From the NCBI RefSeq assembly GCF_000143415.4, contig NW_003314294.1:985070-1049069 (forward strand): a stretch of DNA of 64,000 bases. Reading direction: 5' to 3'. Under the pieces are notes generated by a model that made no database searches, was not told the DNA's origin, and saw nothing but the letters and a program-made list of their open reading frames with translations. Within the stretch, counting starts at the first letter, position 1, and the number at the start of each line of letters is the position of its first letter. Made by a program: the position numbers and the translations under genes. The DNA is from Selaginella moellendorffii. Taxonomy: Eukaryota; Streptophyta; Lycopodiopsida; Selaginellales; Selaginellaceae. Shown piece by piece: positions 47,985 through 57,005 of the stretch.

Positions 47985-50291
47985 TTATCTGATATTTTCA
48001 AACTTTGGCAATTGACACGGCTCCCAGTGGAAGAAATCCATATGATCAAGTTCTCCTCCACGATTGGTGAAGTTAGCCCACACCATTTGAACTGGAGCTT
48101 GGGCAATGGCGGTGAGAAGTTCTTGAGCCTCAAAGCCCAATCCTCCACGATGCAGCAAATCCACAATGCAGTAGTAGTGCTGGATCGTGGGCGCCGCGAA
48201 GAAATCGCCACTGATCGACAAGAAGCAAACTCTCGCGCGCTTAGATTCACCCCTCCGGCTGCACGAGATCAGGCAAGAGGTGAAGCAGCTCTCGTCTGGA
48301 TCCATTCCTTCCACCGCCATCGCTCCAATCAGATCGCCCAGCGCTACTCGCGATTCTTTGGCTGTGGCGTGTGCTCCAAGCACCGCGCTCCATGCTATGG
48401 CGTCTCTCTCGGGCATGCGATCGAAGAGTTTGCTAGCAATATACAAATCCCCATTCCGGGCATTTGCTAAGAGAATCGCTGTCCACGAAACTCCATCTCT
48501 GATTGGCATTGAATCAAAAAAATATTGGGCGCTGGCAACATCACCCATCGCTCCCCATCCCCCAAGAAGCGTATTCCACGCAAAAATATCAATCTCAGGC
48601 ATCGCATCAAAGAGATTCTTGGCTTGATCTAAATGCCCGTTCCGGGCATATCCTGCTAGCATCGCATTCCACGTGTACAGGTGCCTTTGCGGCATGCTAT
48701 CAAACAGCGCCACCGCGGCATCCAGCATGTTGTTGGCGACGTAGGCTGCCAGCAGGGCCGTCCACGTCACCTGGTCACGCTCTGCCATGTCAGCGAACAC
48801 TCTCCCAGCGTCATCAAGATGCCCAGCCCGGGCATATGCTGTAAGCATTACATTCCAGGTGACTAGATCACGCTCGAGCATCTTCTCAAAGATTCTTTTA
48901 CACTCGTCTATAAGACCTAGTTGCGAGTAGCCATTCAGTATGGTGTTCCAGCTGACGAGATCGAGCTGCTCTTGCTGCCCACGAATTTCTTCCAGGATTT
49001 GCTCAAATCGATCCAAATCCCCAGCATCAGCGCACGCAGCTGCCATGGCCGTGCACGAGGCGAGATCGTGCCGCGGCATTGCCAAGAACATCGATCGCGC
49101 TTCCTGGAATTGGCGCCTATGGATTTGGGCGGAGATTACTACCGTCCAGGAGACCACATCTCGCAGAGGCATCGCATAGAACAGACACAGGACCTGGTAG
49201 AGATGCCCGTGCTGCGCGAACAGCGAGAGCATCGAATTCCAAGCGATGAGATTGTGATGGGGCATCTGATCGAAAAATCGCTTGCCCTGCTCGACATCGC
49301 CGATCCGGATGTGCATTGCCAGCATCGAGTTCCAAGACGCCAGATCACGCTCTGGCATCGCTTCAAACAAATGAGTAGCTTCTTCCAGATGCCCGAGATC
49401 GGCATATGCGGACAATATCGAGTTCCAAGAGATCAAATTCCGCTCCGGAATGTAATAGACGAAGAGGACCCTCGCCTTTTCCAGATTCCGGGTTTGTATG
49501 TACGCTGCCAGTATCGCATTGTAGGAGACGATATTCCGGCCAGGCATAATGGTCAGGAGATCTTCCGCATCGGAAAGATGGCCGAATTGGCCATATGCGG
49601 TCAGGATTGTGTTGTACGAGATCACATCTCTTTCCGCCATGGAATTGAACAGCAAGTGAGCTTTCGCTATTTGCCCATTCTGGGCATATGCAGCAAGCAT
49701 GGCATTCCATGACACGAGATTCCACCCTGGAATCTCATCAAACATCCTGGCCGCTACATCCAGGTTGCCATTCTGTGCGTATGCGTTTAGGATTGACGTC
49801 CACGATACAACATTCCGTTCTGGAAGAGAATCAAAGATCTTTCTCGCCTTCTCAAGATCCCGGCTTCTGGCATAAGCAACAAGCACAGTGTTCCAGGAGA
49901 TCAAATCTCGCAGCGGCATTTCAGCGAATACCATTTCTGCTCGGTGGAGATTGCCGCTCGCTGCATACGCAGCAATCATCTCTGTGCAGGAGAAGCAATT
50001 CCATTCTGGCATCGCGCGAAAGACTTCCTCCGCGCGGCCCAGATCGCCGTTCCGGCCATACGCAGAGAGGAGGAGCGTCCAAGAGAAGAAGTTCTTGTGG
50101 CGGATGGAGTCGAAGATCTCGCGCGCGCGCTGTGAGCTCCCGAATTTTCCATACATCTCGATGAGACGATTGGAGAGAAAGGTGTCGCAATCCCTGCCAG
50201 AGAATTGCACCTGCGATGCCACATCGATTTCTTTTGCCCTCGAGTAGCAATGGCAGCTCTTGATGAGCTGCAGACACTCTTCTCTGCCCAT
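47985..50291 (-). CDS. PPR protein, long S-type array, no E/DYW
   Basis: Intronless, 768 residues from ATG 50291 (MGREECLQLIKSCHCYSRAK; the longer frame to 50360 starts at TTG). The opening matches the land-plant LLKSC..A....HxxI header. It contains about 20 consecutive S-type repeats (SWNTVLVAYARSRDLEKARK, SWTSILNAYAQNGNLDVAAR, TWNAMLAGYARNGHLDQAKN). It ends with an E-like start that decays: HYYCIVDLLHRGGLGFEAQE, then MVWANFTNRGGELDHMDF rather than the usual LLGAC block, stop 47987-47985. Predicted organellar RNA-binding protein; target unknown. Several repeats contain near-perfect palindromes at DNA level around the AYARNGH codons. A diverged fragment of its 5' end lies at 52.12 kb. Confidence 0.88.
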   Translation of the reverse strand: MGREECLQLIKSCHCYSRAKEIDVASQVQFSGRDCDTFLSNRLIEMYGKFGSSQRAREIFDSIRHKNFFSWTLLLSAYGRNGDLGRAEEVFRAMPEWNCFSCTEMIAAYAASGNLHRAEMVFAEMPLRDLISWNTVLVAYARSRDLEKARKIFDSLPERNVVSWTSILNAYAQNGNLDVAARMFDEIPGWNLVSWNAMLAAYAQNGQIAKAHLLFNSMAERDVISYNTILTAYGQFGHLSDAEDLLTIMPGRNIVSYNAILAAYIQTRNLEKARVLFVYYIPERNLISWNSILSAYADLGHLEEATHLFEAMPERDLASWNSMLAMHIRIGDVEQGKRFFDQMPHHNLIAWNSMLSLFAQHGHLYQVLCLFYAMPLRDVVSWTVVISAQIHRRQFQEARSMFLAMPRHDLASCTAMAAACADAGDLDRFEQILEEIRGQQEQLDLVSWNTILNGYSQLGLIDECKRIFEKMLERDLVTWNVMLTAYARAGHLDDAGRVFADMAERDQVTWTALLAAYVANNMLDAAVALFDSMPQRHLYTWNAMLAGYARNGHLDQAKNLFDAMPEIDIFAWNTLLGGWGAMGDVASAQYFFDSMPIRDGVSWTAILLANARNGDLYIASKLFDRMPERDAIAWSAVLGAHATAKESRVALGDLIGAMAVEGMDPDESCFTSCLISCSRRGESKRARVCFLSISGDFFAAPTIQHYYCIVDLLHRGGLGFEAQELLTAIAQAPVQMVWANFTNRGGELDHMDFFHWEPCQLPKFENIR

Positions 50292-50360
50292 ACAAAGAAG
50301 AGCTCCACATTTCTTTCTTCTGACTTTAGCTACCAAGAGTTTCCCAATAGAAAATATCAA

Positions 50361-51860
50361 TGGGAAGAATTTAGATGTTCACAATCACTTTTTTGTTTTT
50401 TTAGATGAAGATGAGCAATAATGTTAGGTTTTTCTACTATGTATATTTTATTTCAATAGCTATATTTTAGAATATATATATATATACAATGCATTTATGG
50501 AATTATACTAGTGTTCAATTTATGTTCATAAGCTGAAAGTTTCTCTGAAGATTCATCTAGCTAAAGTTTGATAATTGTAAAGTTTATTATGCTTAATAAA
50601 ATATTTAAATCTTCCACTTTCAAGATTTAATTTTTTTCTTACATTTAGAGAAAGTATAAAAATGTATAAAAAACTAAAATTAATAAAGCATTTTACCCTA
50701 AATTGTTTCTAAAGTAAAATTATGCATGCCAAAAAAATATTAATCTCATATTACTTTTTGAATTGTGGCTTTCAATATTGTTAAATCCCTCTCACTCAAA
50801 TACTATAATATATTTATGACAACTTTTAAGTTAAAAATGCCATATGTTTATAACAAAGATTACACTTTATATTTATAATGATGATATTGTTATATATGTT
50901 TTTACTTATAATATTTAAATAAAATATAAAAGATTTAATTTCAATCTTTTACACATTTTGCTAAAATTTTTGCTAGCCTATTAACAATAAAAAAAAAAAA
51001 AAATTTATAATTGCAACACTTCTTTTTATTTCATTTGTTAAAGTAGTACACACCTTTTTACAGGTTAATCCTCACTTATTAATTTAATCAAACTTTTGAA
51101 TGCTGTCCAATAAAAAATAATTATATATGAAAAAATTTCAGGTTTTTCTGATTACAAAATGACTAAATATCTTTTTAGATTCTTCTTTTGATCTATTTTA
51201 GAGTTTCATCTTCAGCACTTTTTTTCTTCACAAACTTATTAAAGATATATAAATTTCACATTACAATTTAATTTTAAATTATTTATTTATTTTTAGAAAG
51301 AATATGAAGATACTTGTCTTCAAAGTACATATAAGAAGATCATAACTTTATCTTTTATTTTGCTAACATAAACCATTTCAATGAGCATTATTTCATTATG
51401 TAACTTTCGATTTGATATATTTTTGTCATTATTGCCATTACCATCAGGCATGCAAACCATTCTTTAAAACATTACTAAAATATTAAATATTTTTGAGAAC
51501 ATGAATGTATCAAACATTTATTTAATTATTTAATTAAATATGTCACATATAATTATTTTAATGGACTTAAGTGAACCCATAAATTTTCTTAAAAATCTGT
51601 ATATAGCCATTATCTTCAAAATACATTTATTGGGCTAGTTTGCCCATTCTAGGTAGTAACAACTTTACTCAGGTTATTAATTTATTTATCCCATAAATGA
51701 TAAAAATAAATTAAATACATTTTAAAAAAATTATATATTATTTAAAAATTATTTAATTTTCTAAGCATATTTAATAGCATATTTGACCTATTAAAACTAA
51801 CCAACTTCTAATATTTTAGAACTTAATTATTTATTATTCTCTGCTGGTTTGCAACTTGCC
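50361..51860. other. A/T-rich island between two PPR genes
   Basis: About 1.45 kb of strongly A/T-biased sequence with ATATAT runs near 50476 and a long A run near 50990. No frame or motif recognised. Its texture resembles the 28.6-33.3 kb island. Confidence 0.6.
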
Positions 51861-52124
51861 ACTTGCAGCAAGTTTTCTTGAGAGCAATCTTCTCTCGAAT
51901 TCCCTTCAAAAGAATAAATCCTAGTTCGCCCACCAGGCCTACACGGCATACCAAAGTATTGACATCCAGCTCGCAAAAGCTTGAAGCTCAGCCGTTGCTG
52001 CCACCAGATCGGCTGCGTCGCCACGGCCTTGCCTGCGAGGTCGATGAGCGAATCTGCGAATCAGCTCCTTGAATTTTATCGTGTCAAGAACGGGGAAGTC
52101 CTGCGTGCCCGGAGAGGATGAACT

Positions 52125-52222
52125 CGGATGGAGACGAAGATCTCGCGCGCGCTCTGGGATCCCGATACAATCTCGATGAGGCGATTGGAGAGAAAGGTGT
52201 CGCGATCCCTGCCATGGAAAGG
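52125..52222 (-). pseudogene. Fragment of a PPR 5' end
   Basis: CGGATGGAGACGAAGATCTC and GGAGAGAAAGGTGTCGCG correspond to 50101-50199 in the first repeats of the 768-aa PPR gene, in the same orientation, with scattered differences and a 10-bp deletion. No start codon context or downstream repeats remain. It lies about 70 bp past the stop of the next PPR gene. Confidence 0.75.
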
Positions 52223-52291
52223 TTGCCGCATCCATCGCACCTCTTGATAAGCTCCTCCCTAGAATCCCAAGAAAAAGAGAATATCAAGAAC

Positions 52292-54079
52292 TTAGCTGCC
52301 ATCGCTAGCAAAAACTCTGGAGAGTGAAAGATAAGCCGAAGAATCGTTGGAATCCACGTCCAGGAGAGCCATCGCAGCTCGAGCTTCACGAATGGGATCG
52401 TTGTAAATCCTCGACGCGCTCACCAGGCTCGCTAGCGCAACATCACTGGGCGAAAATGGCATGGAATCGATCAAATCCTCCGCAGTTTGAAGCTTCCCAG
52501 CGCGGCCGAGCGCATCAACCAAGCAGCAGTAGTGCTCCACCAGAGGTGTCAGCTCAAAATCGAGAATCAGAGTAACGAAATAGTTCCGGGCCTCGCGAAC
52601 AAGCCCGATGTGGCTGCAAGCCACCAAAACACTCGAAAACGTCATCTCGTCAATGCGAGAGCCATGAAGAACCATGTTGTGAAAGATTCCATGGGCCTCT
52701 CGCGGATACCCCTTGTGGGCATATGCCGCGATCATAAGATTCCAAGAGATTATATTCCTCTCCGGAGTATCATCGAAGTAAAGCCTAGCTTTCTCAACGT
52801 TTCCAACCTCACCATAGACAAATATCATGATGTTCCACGACACGAGATTCCTCTCGGGTATCTTCTCAAACAAGTCCTTGGCCAAGGGAATATCCCCGTT
52901 CTGGGCATATGCTGTGTACATGGCATTCCAGGTGACGAGATTCTTCCCAGGCATGGTCGCAAATATCCTCTTGGCATCTTCCAGATCCCCTTCTCTAGAT
53001 GCGGCCGTTAGCATCGCAGTGTAGGAGTAAACGTTCCTTCTTTCCGGGTTGGACGAGAACATTCGCTGGGCCTCATGGTAATGGCCATTCTCCGCGTATC
53101 CGACGATCATGGCCGTCCAGCTCACCACATCCCAGCCGCTCATTCGCGCAAACACGGCCTTGGCCTCCTCGAGGCGGGAATTTTGAATGTAGCTCTGGAG
53201 CATGGACGTCCAGGATACAACGCAGCGATCCAACGGCGTGGAATCGAAGAGGGCTTTGGCGTCCGGGAGGGAGGAAGGGCTCTTGGCTATGGCTTGGGTC
53301 ATGGCGGTCCAGGAGACGATGTCGAATTGGGGCTGCCGGGAGAAGATCGATCGCGCCTCTTCGATCCGGCCGCCTTGCGCGTAGGCGGATGCAAGGGCAG
53401 TGTAGGACAGGAGATCGCGGTTCTTCATCGAGTCGAAGACGATCTTGCCTTGATCGATCTGGCCGTGGCGCAGGTAGCCGTGGAGCATCAGCGTCCAAGC
53501 GATGTCGTCCTTCTCCGGCATTGCGTCGAAGATCGCCTTTGCGGCTTCCAGATGCCCTCCCAGCGCGTATTCTTTGAAGATCGTCGTCCAGGAGATGATT
53601 CCCCAGAAGGGCATTCGATCGAGAAAGCCTCTGGATTCGTGGAGCAGGCCGCCCAGGGCGTAGGCTCGGATCATGATATTCCAGGTGATATCGTCCTTCT
53701 GGGGCATGGCATCGAAGAGAGATTTCGCCTCCTCCGGATTCCCAGTGTGGGCAAATGCCGTCAAGAGCGCGTTCCACAGCACGATGTCCGTCCCCGGCAC
53801 AAGAAAGAAGAGATTCTTGGCGTCCTGGATGGCGCCGCCGTGGATGCATCCAGTGAGCATGTTGTTCCAGGTGAAGACGTTGCGAGATCTCATCCGGTGG
53901 AAGGTCTTCCAGGCATTCTCCACGCTGCCGCATTTGCCGTAGCTGAGGAGCAGGAGATTGGTGAGATAGGTGTCGTCGCGGAAGCCATTCTCGATGATCT
54001 TGGCGTGCGCGGCGCGGCATTCTGCCAGGCTCTTGATATTTCGGGTGATCGTCGCGAGAAATCTTCGATCCAAGCTCAT
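52292..54079 (-). CDS. PPR protein, S-type array with short E-like end
   Basis: Intronless, 595 residues from ATG 54079 (MSLDRRFLATITRNIKSLAE; the first helix ends CRAAHAKIIENGF, the HAxI header). About 15 repeats such as TWNNMLTGCIHGGAIQDAKN, SWTAMIVGYAENGHYHEAQR and SWNLMIAAYAHKGYPREAHG; then FSSVLVACSHIGLVREARNY, HYCCLVDALGRAGKLQTAED and the E1-like IREARAAMALLDVDSNDSSA. It ends AYLSLSRVFASDGS at stop 52294-52292, just where an E2 motif would begin. No deaminase domain. It is head-to-head with the PORR gene, ATG to ATG 24 bp apart. An 86-bp piece of it is duplicated at 42.48 kb. Confidence 0.9.
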   Translation of the reverse strand: MSLDRRFLATITRNIKSLAECRAAHAKIIENGFRDDTYLTNLLLLSYGKCGSVENAWKTFHRMRSRNVFTWNNMLTGCIHGGAIQDAKNLFFLVPGTDIVLWNALLTAFAHTGNPEEAKSLFDAMPQKDDITWNIMIRAYALGGLLHESRGFLDRMPFWGIISWTTIFKEYALGGHLEAAKAIFDAMPEKDDIAWTLMLHGYLRHGQIDQGKIVFDSMKNRDLLSYTALASAYAQGGRIEEARSIFSRQPQFDIVSWTAMTQAIAKSPSSLPDAKALFDSTPLDRCVVSWTSMLQSYIQNSRLEEAKAVFARMSGWDVVSWTAMIVGYAENGHYHEAQRMFSSNPERRNVYSYTAMLTAASREGDLEDAKRIFATMPGKNLVTWNAMYTAYAQNGDIPLAKDLFEKIPERNLVSWNIMIFVYGEVGNVEKARLYFDDTPERNIISWNLMIAAYAHKGYPREAHGIFHNMVLHGSRIDEMTFSSVLVACSHIGLVREARNYFVTLILDFELTPLVEHYCCLVDALGRAGKLQTAEDLIDSMPFSPSDVALASLVSASRIYNDPIREARAAMALLDVDSNDSSAYLSLSRVFASDGS

Positions 54080-54103
54080 GCGCTACCTCCTAGGGTTTGG
54101 ACG
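54080..54103. promoter_or_regulatory. 24-bp spacer between divergent PPR and PORR start codons
   Basis: Only 24 bp lie between ATG 54079 (-) and ATG 54104 (+). The spacer contains TAGGGTTTGG at 54091-54100. Any promoter must overlap one or both coding regions, and the two transcripts' 5' ends must overlap if both have leaders. Confidence 0.7.
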
Positions 54104-55302
54104 ATGCAGCGATGGATCCCCGGCGAGACGCGAGAGCTCCACGCGCGGTGGAAGCGCATGGCGCTACAGGTATGGCGCAAGAGCCTCTACCTGGATCGTG
54201 TGGTGCGCTGGGACGAGCTGATCTACTCGGAGATCCCCAGAGCCATGGAATTCGTCCAGAGCCAGGGCGGGAGGATCGACATCAAGAGAATGCCGGCGGA
54301 GATGGACGAGGTGAGCAAGAGGAGGATGAGCAAGCTCCTTCGCAAGCACGCCGCGGTGTTTAAGCTCACGTACAAGCACCACAGGACCCAGGAGTGGATC
54401 GAGCTCAGGGATTTCATGCAAGAGATCATGGAGGCCGAGAGGCAGGCGATCCGTGACAGGGATGAGAAGCTCTCGGTGTCCATCGTGAAGAAAATCTTGA
54501 TGATGTGCAAGGATCGCAGGGCGCCAGTGGCTCCGGTCAAGAACTTGAGCAAGGAGTGTGCCTTCCCGATCGATTTCGATGGGTTTCTCCGGAGGTATCC
54601 GGAGGATTTCCGGCTAGCCGGGGGATCCAGAATGGTGGAGCTCGTTTCGTGGGATCAGTCGCTAGCCGTGACTGACAGAGAAAGGGCTGTGGAGGCAGGA
54701 AGAACGCAAAGAATTCTCGGCCCTTGGGCGTTCGTGAGTACGTTTCCAAAGAAGTTCGAGGCGGACAAGATTTTCTGGGAGGAATTCGACAAGTTCCAAA
54801 GACTTCCAATGCCGTCACCTTACGAAGACCCCGGCAACTCGGCAGATCCCAGCAGTCTGTCTGGAGAGAAGAGACTCCTGGCAGTCTTTCACGAGCTACT
54901 CAGCCTCACGATCGAGAAGAGAGCATCTCTTGCAAAGTTCAAAGGATTCAAGCAGGAGTTGCGGCTGCCAGAGTACTCAGACGCTCTGCTTGCGAGCCAC
55001 CCGCGGTTTTTCTACGTCTCAGAGAGCAACTCACGCCAGATGGCGTTTCTCCGCGAAGCTTACCGGGAGAACGATCGGGTGTCCGTGACACGAGTAAAGG
55101 ATCCGCTGGTTACTATAAGGAATCGATACATGGGCCTGCTAAGGGTGGAGTTCAGGGAGCCGCGGGTGAAAAGGCCTTGTGTATTTAGCACAGATGAAAG
55201 CGATAACGAGGTAAGTTGTTGCTCTATATGTTTTCTATCTCATCTTCTGGTTTGTTTGGCCATTTGCAGGATTGTGACACAGACGCCGCAGATATACCAT
55301 GA
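54104..55302 (+). CDS. PORR-domain organelle RNA-binding protein
   Basis: Plant organelle RNA recognition (PORR/DUF860) protein, 379 residues; family members such as WTF1 and WTF9 promote group II intron splicing in plastids or mitochondria. Start ATG 54104 (MQRWIPGETRELHARWKRMA). Motifs in order: LYLDRVVRWDELIYSEIPRA; RMSKLLRKHAAVFKLTYKHH; MCKDRRAPVAPVKNLSKECA; FLRRYPEDFRL; LVSWDQSLAVTDRERA; FVSTFPKKFEADK; EFDKFQRLPMPSPYED; SLTIEKRASLAKFKGFKQEL; RLPEYSDALLASHPRFFYVS; LREAYRENDRVSV and the terminal RNRYMGLLRVEFR. Exon 1 ends 55210; a 59-nt intron leads to a tiny exon 55270-55302 (DCDTDAADIP). The exon 2 region has a tandem duplicate downstream. The longer upstream frame is antisense to the PPR gene and is not coding. 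Confidence 0.9.
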
Positions 55303-55565
55303 ATCGTGGAAGGAGAAAGCGCTCACAAGAGACAGACACTGATCGTTTGAGAAGGTATGTTGCTTATTTCTCTTTTTCCTTTGCGGGCAGTGATGACGAG
55401 GTCTCTAGATGTTTTCTATCTCACTTTTTCGTTTCTTTGGCCTTGGCAGGAATGTGACAAGACGCCGCAGATATACGATGAATCGTGCAAGCAGGCATGC
55501 GCTCACACGTTGATCGTTTTTCCGGTCATGGGAAGGTATGTTGCTCTTCCTTTGCTGCGAGCAGT
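55195..55565. repeat. Tandem duplication of the PORR terminal intron-exon block
   Basis: About 170 bp starting near 55195 (intron, last exon and AGAAGGTATGTTGCT) recur starting near 55400. Shared blocks include TGTTTTCTATCTCA, GACGCCGCAGATATA, GATGAATCGTG and GGTATGTTGCT. The second copy has diverged and its frame (KTPQIYDESCKQ) differs from the first. Confidence 0.75.
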
Positions 55566-55871
55566 GATTGACGTTTGTTGGTTATAGAAAGCCAAAGCCG
55601 CGAGCTCCAAACCTGAGTCTGATGTCCTGTTTGGAGTGACATCTCTTCGTTACCAAATGACCATTTCAATGCAGCTTGGCGGGAAACTGAGGTTAGTCGC
55701 AACCGGTTTCTAATCTTTTAATTTGGAGATTATGACAAGGATGTACACTGTGGCAGGCTTTCCCTCATTGTGACAGATTCAAGACCACTTGAAAGCATAC
55801 AACTTCACAGGAAAATCGAATCAACGTAGGATAGTGCGATAAGTTCTACATAGCGAAAGAAGAGCACAGTC

Positions 55872-57005
55872 TCAGCTACATCGTGACACCAGGTAGTCAC
55901 AAACATCCTTGTGCCAAAACTCCATCACCGATTCCCAGAGGCTGGGAACTCGCTTGGGCAGTGCCACCCTCAGCAAGCCATCGCCAGTCAAGTTGTAGCT
56001 CGCCCTGTCCTCCACATACCTGAGAGGGAAGTAAAGCCTGCGAGCAAACACTTTGGTGCTCGCTCCTCCGCGCTCCAGCCTCACTGCGTGCCCGCCATCC
56101 TCGTCCCGAGCAACGCCGGCTATGGACGCGATGCAACCAGTCCCTTGCGCCTCTCCCATCAGCTTCAAAAACCAGTCGCGCTCCATCATGCCCCGGATCT
56201 CCCGAGCTGCTGCTGCTTCTTCGCCATCTTTTCCATCTTCGCCATCTGCTCCCCCGGACGAGCAAGTGACTTCGACCTGAGCCGACTGGGCGCCAGGCAT
56301 CTCCGCGACGATCACGTACGAATCCGGGAGCTCCAAGATGTCCACCAGTGGCGACACTGTGATCACGCTGGGGTCATGAACGCAAGCACCAACTTTGGTG
56401 GCAACGAGAGCTTCCGGTCGAACGAGTCGATCAGCGTTTTCGATGGTGTGGTCCATGGGCGGAGCTCGCAGCCCACGAGCCGTGGAATGAGCCTCATCAC
56501 TCCGAGGCTCCAGCTCCACCAAGTCTTGTACTAGCTCGGATCCTGGAACAAGCGGCACCGTCACCCGCAAGAGACCATTCTCAATCCGGTGGCTGATCCT
56601 GGCCGCGTCGGCGTGCCCGGGGAGGATGAACTTGCGAGCAAACAGCTTGGTGAAAGCACCGCGATCACGGACGGAGAACTGGGCTGGCTCCTGGTCGTGG
56701 GAGACGCCAGCGATGGAGAGAAGATCAGAGCCCTCTACTGCTTCCACCTTGATTGATACGTCGCTGCTCGCCACTCCGGGCATCTCCACCAGGATGAGAT
56801 ACGCGCCTTGGAGGCGCACAACGTCGGTGGGAGGAGCCGTCACGACCGTGTCGTCGATGGCGCAAAGGAACGACATCATTGCGTCCTCTACCTCGACTGT
56901 GGCGTTGGAGGAGCTCCCGCAGCCCCGCGCGTGGACGGAAAGGCCATGCTTGCACGCCGCCACCGCTGCCGTGAAGAGCGCCAAGAGCAATAGCGCCCTT
57001 CTCAT
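55872..57005 (-). CDS. Secreted or ER protein with two alpha-crystallin (HSP20-like) domains
   Basis: Single exon, 377 residues from ATG 57005. Signal peptide (MRRALLLLALFTAAVAACKH). First HSP20-like domain at about residues 55-170: LQGAYLILVEMPGVASSDVS, SIAGVSHDQE, RGAFTKLFARKFILPGHADA and NGLLRVTVPLVPG. Linker of about 55 residues. Second domain at about 220-360: LELPDSYVIVAEMPGAQSAQ, an acidic Gly/Asp/Glu insert, GGASTKVFARRLYFPLRYVE and GDGLLRVALPKRVP; stop 55874-55872. Both halves keep the ACD pattern (VEMPG..., F.R.F.LP, NG.L.V.VP), but there is no ER-retention tail and no I-x-I motif. Two ACDs in one chain behind a signal peptide is an uncommon arrangement; most plant small heat-shock proteins have one. 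Chaperone action in the secretory path is inference. Confidence 0.8.
   Translation of the reverse strand: MRRALLLLALFTAAVAACKHGLSVHARGCGSSSNATVEVEDAMMSFLCAIDDTVVTAPPTDVVRLQGAYLILVEMPGVASSDVSIKVEAVEGSDLLSIAGVSHDQEPAQFSVRDRGAFTKLFARKFILPGHADAARISHRIENGLLRVTVPLVPGSELVQDLVELEPRSDEAHSTARGLRAPPMDHTIENADRLVRPEALVATKVGACVHDPSVITVSPLVDILELPDSYVIVAEMPGAQSAQVEVTCSSGGADGEDGKDGEEAAAAREIRGMMERDWFLKLMGEAQGTGCIASIAGVARDEDGGHAVRLERGGASTKVFARRLYFPLRYVEDRASYNLTGDGLLRVALPKRVPSLWESVMEFWHKDVCDYLVSRCS

Noticed and set aside
53075-54103. Long upstream extension of the PORR frame
   Set aside because: It is the antisense of the PPR coding region; the first PORR-like residues start at ATG 54104.
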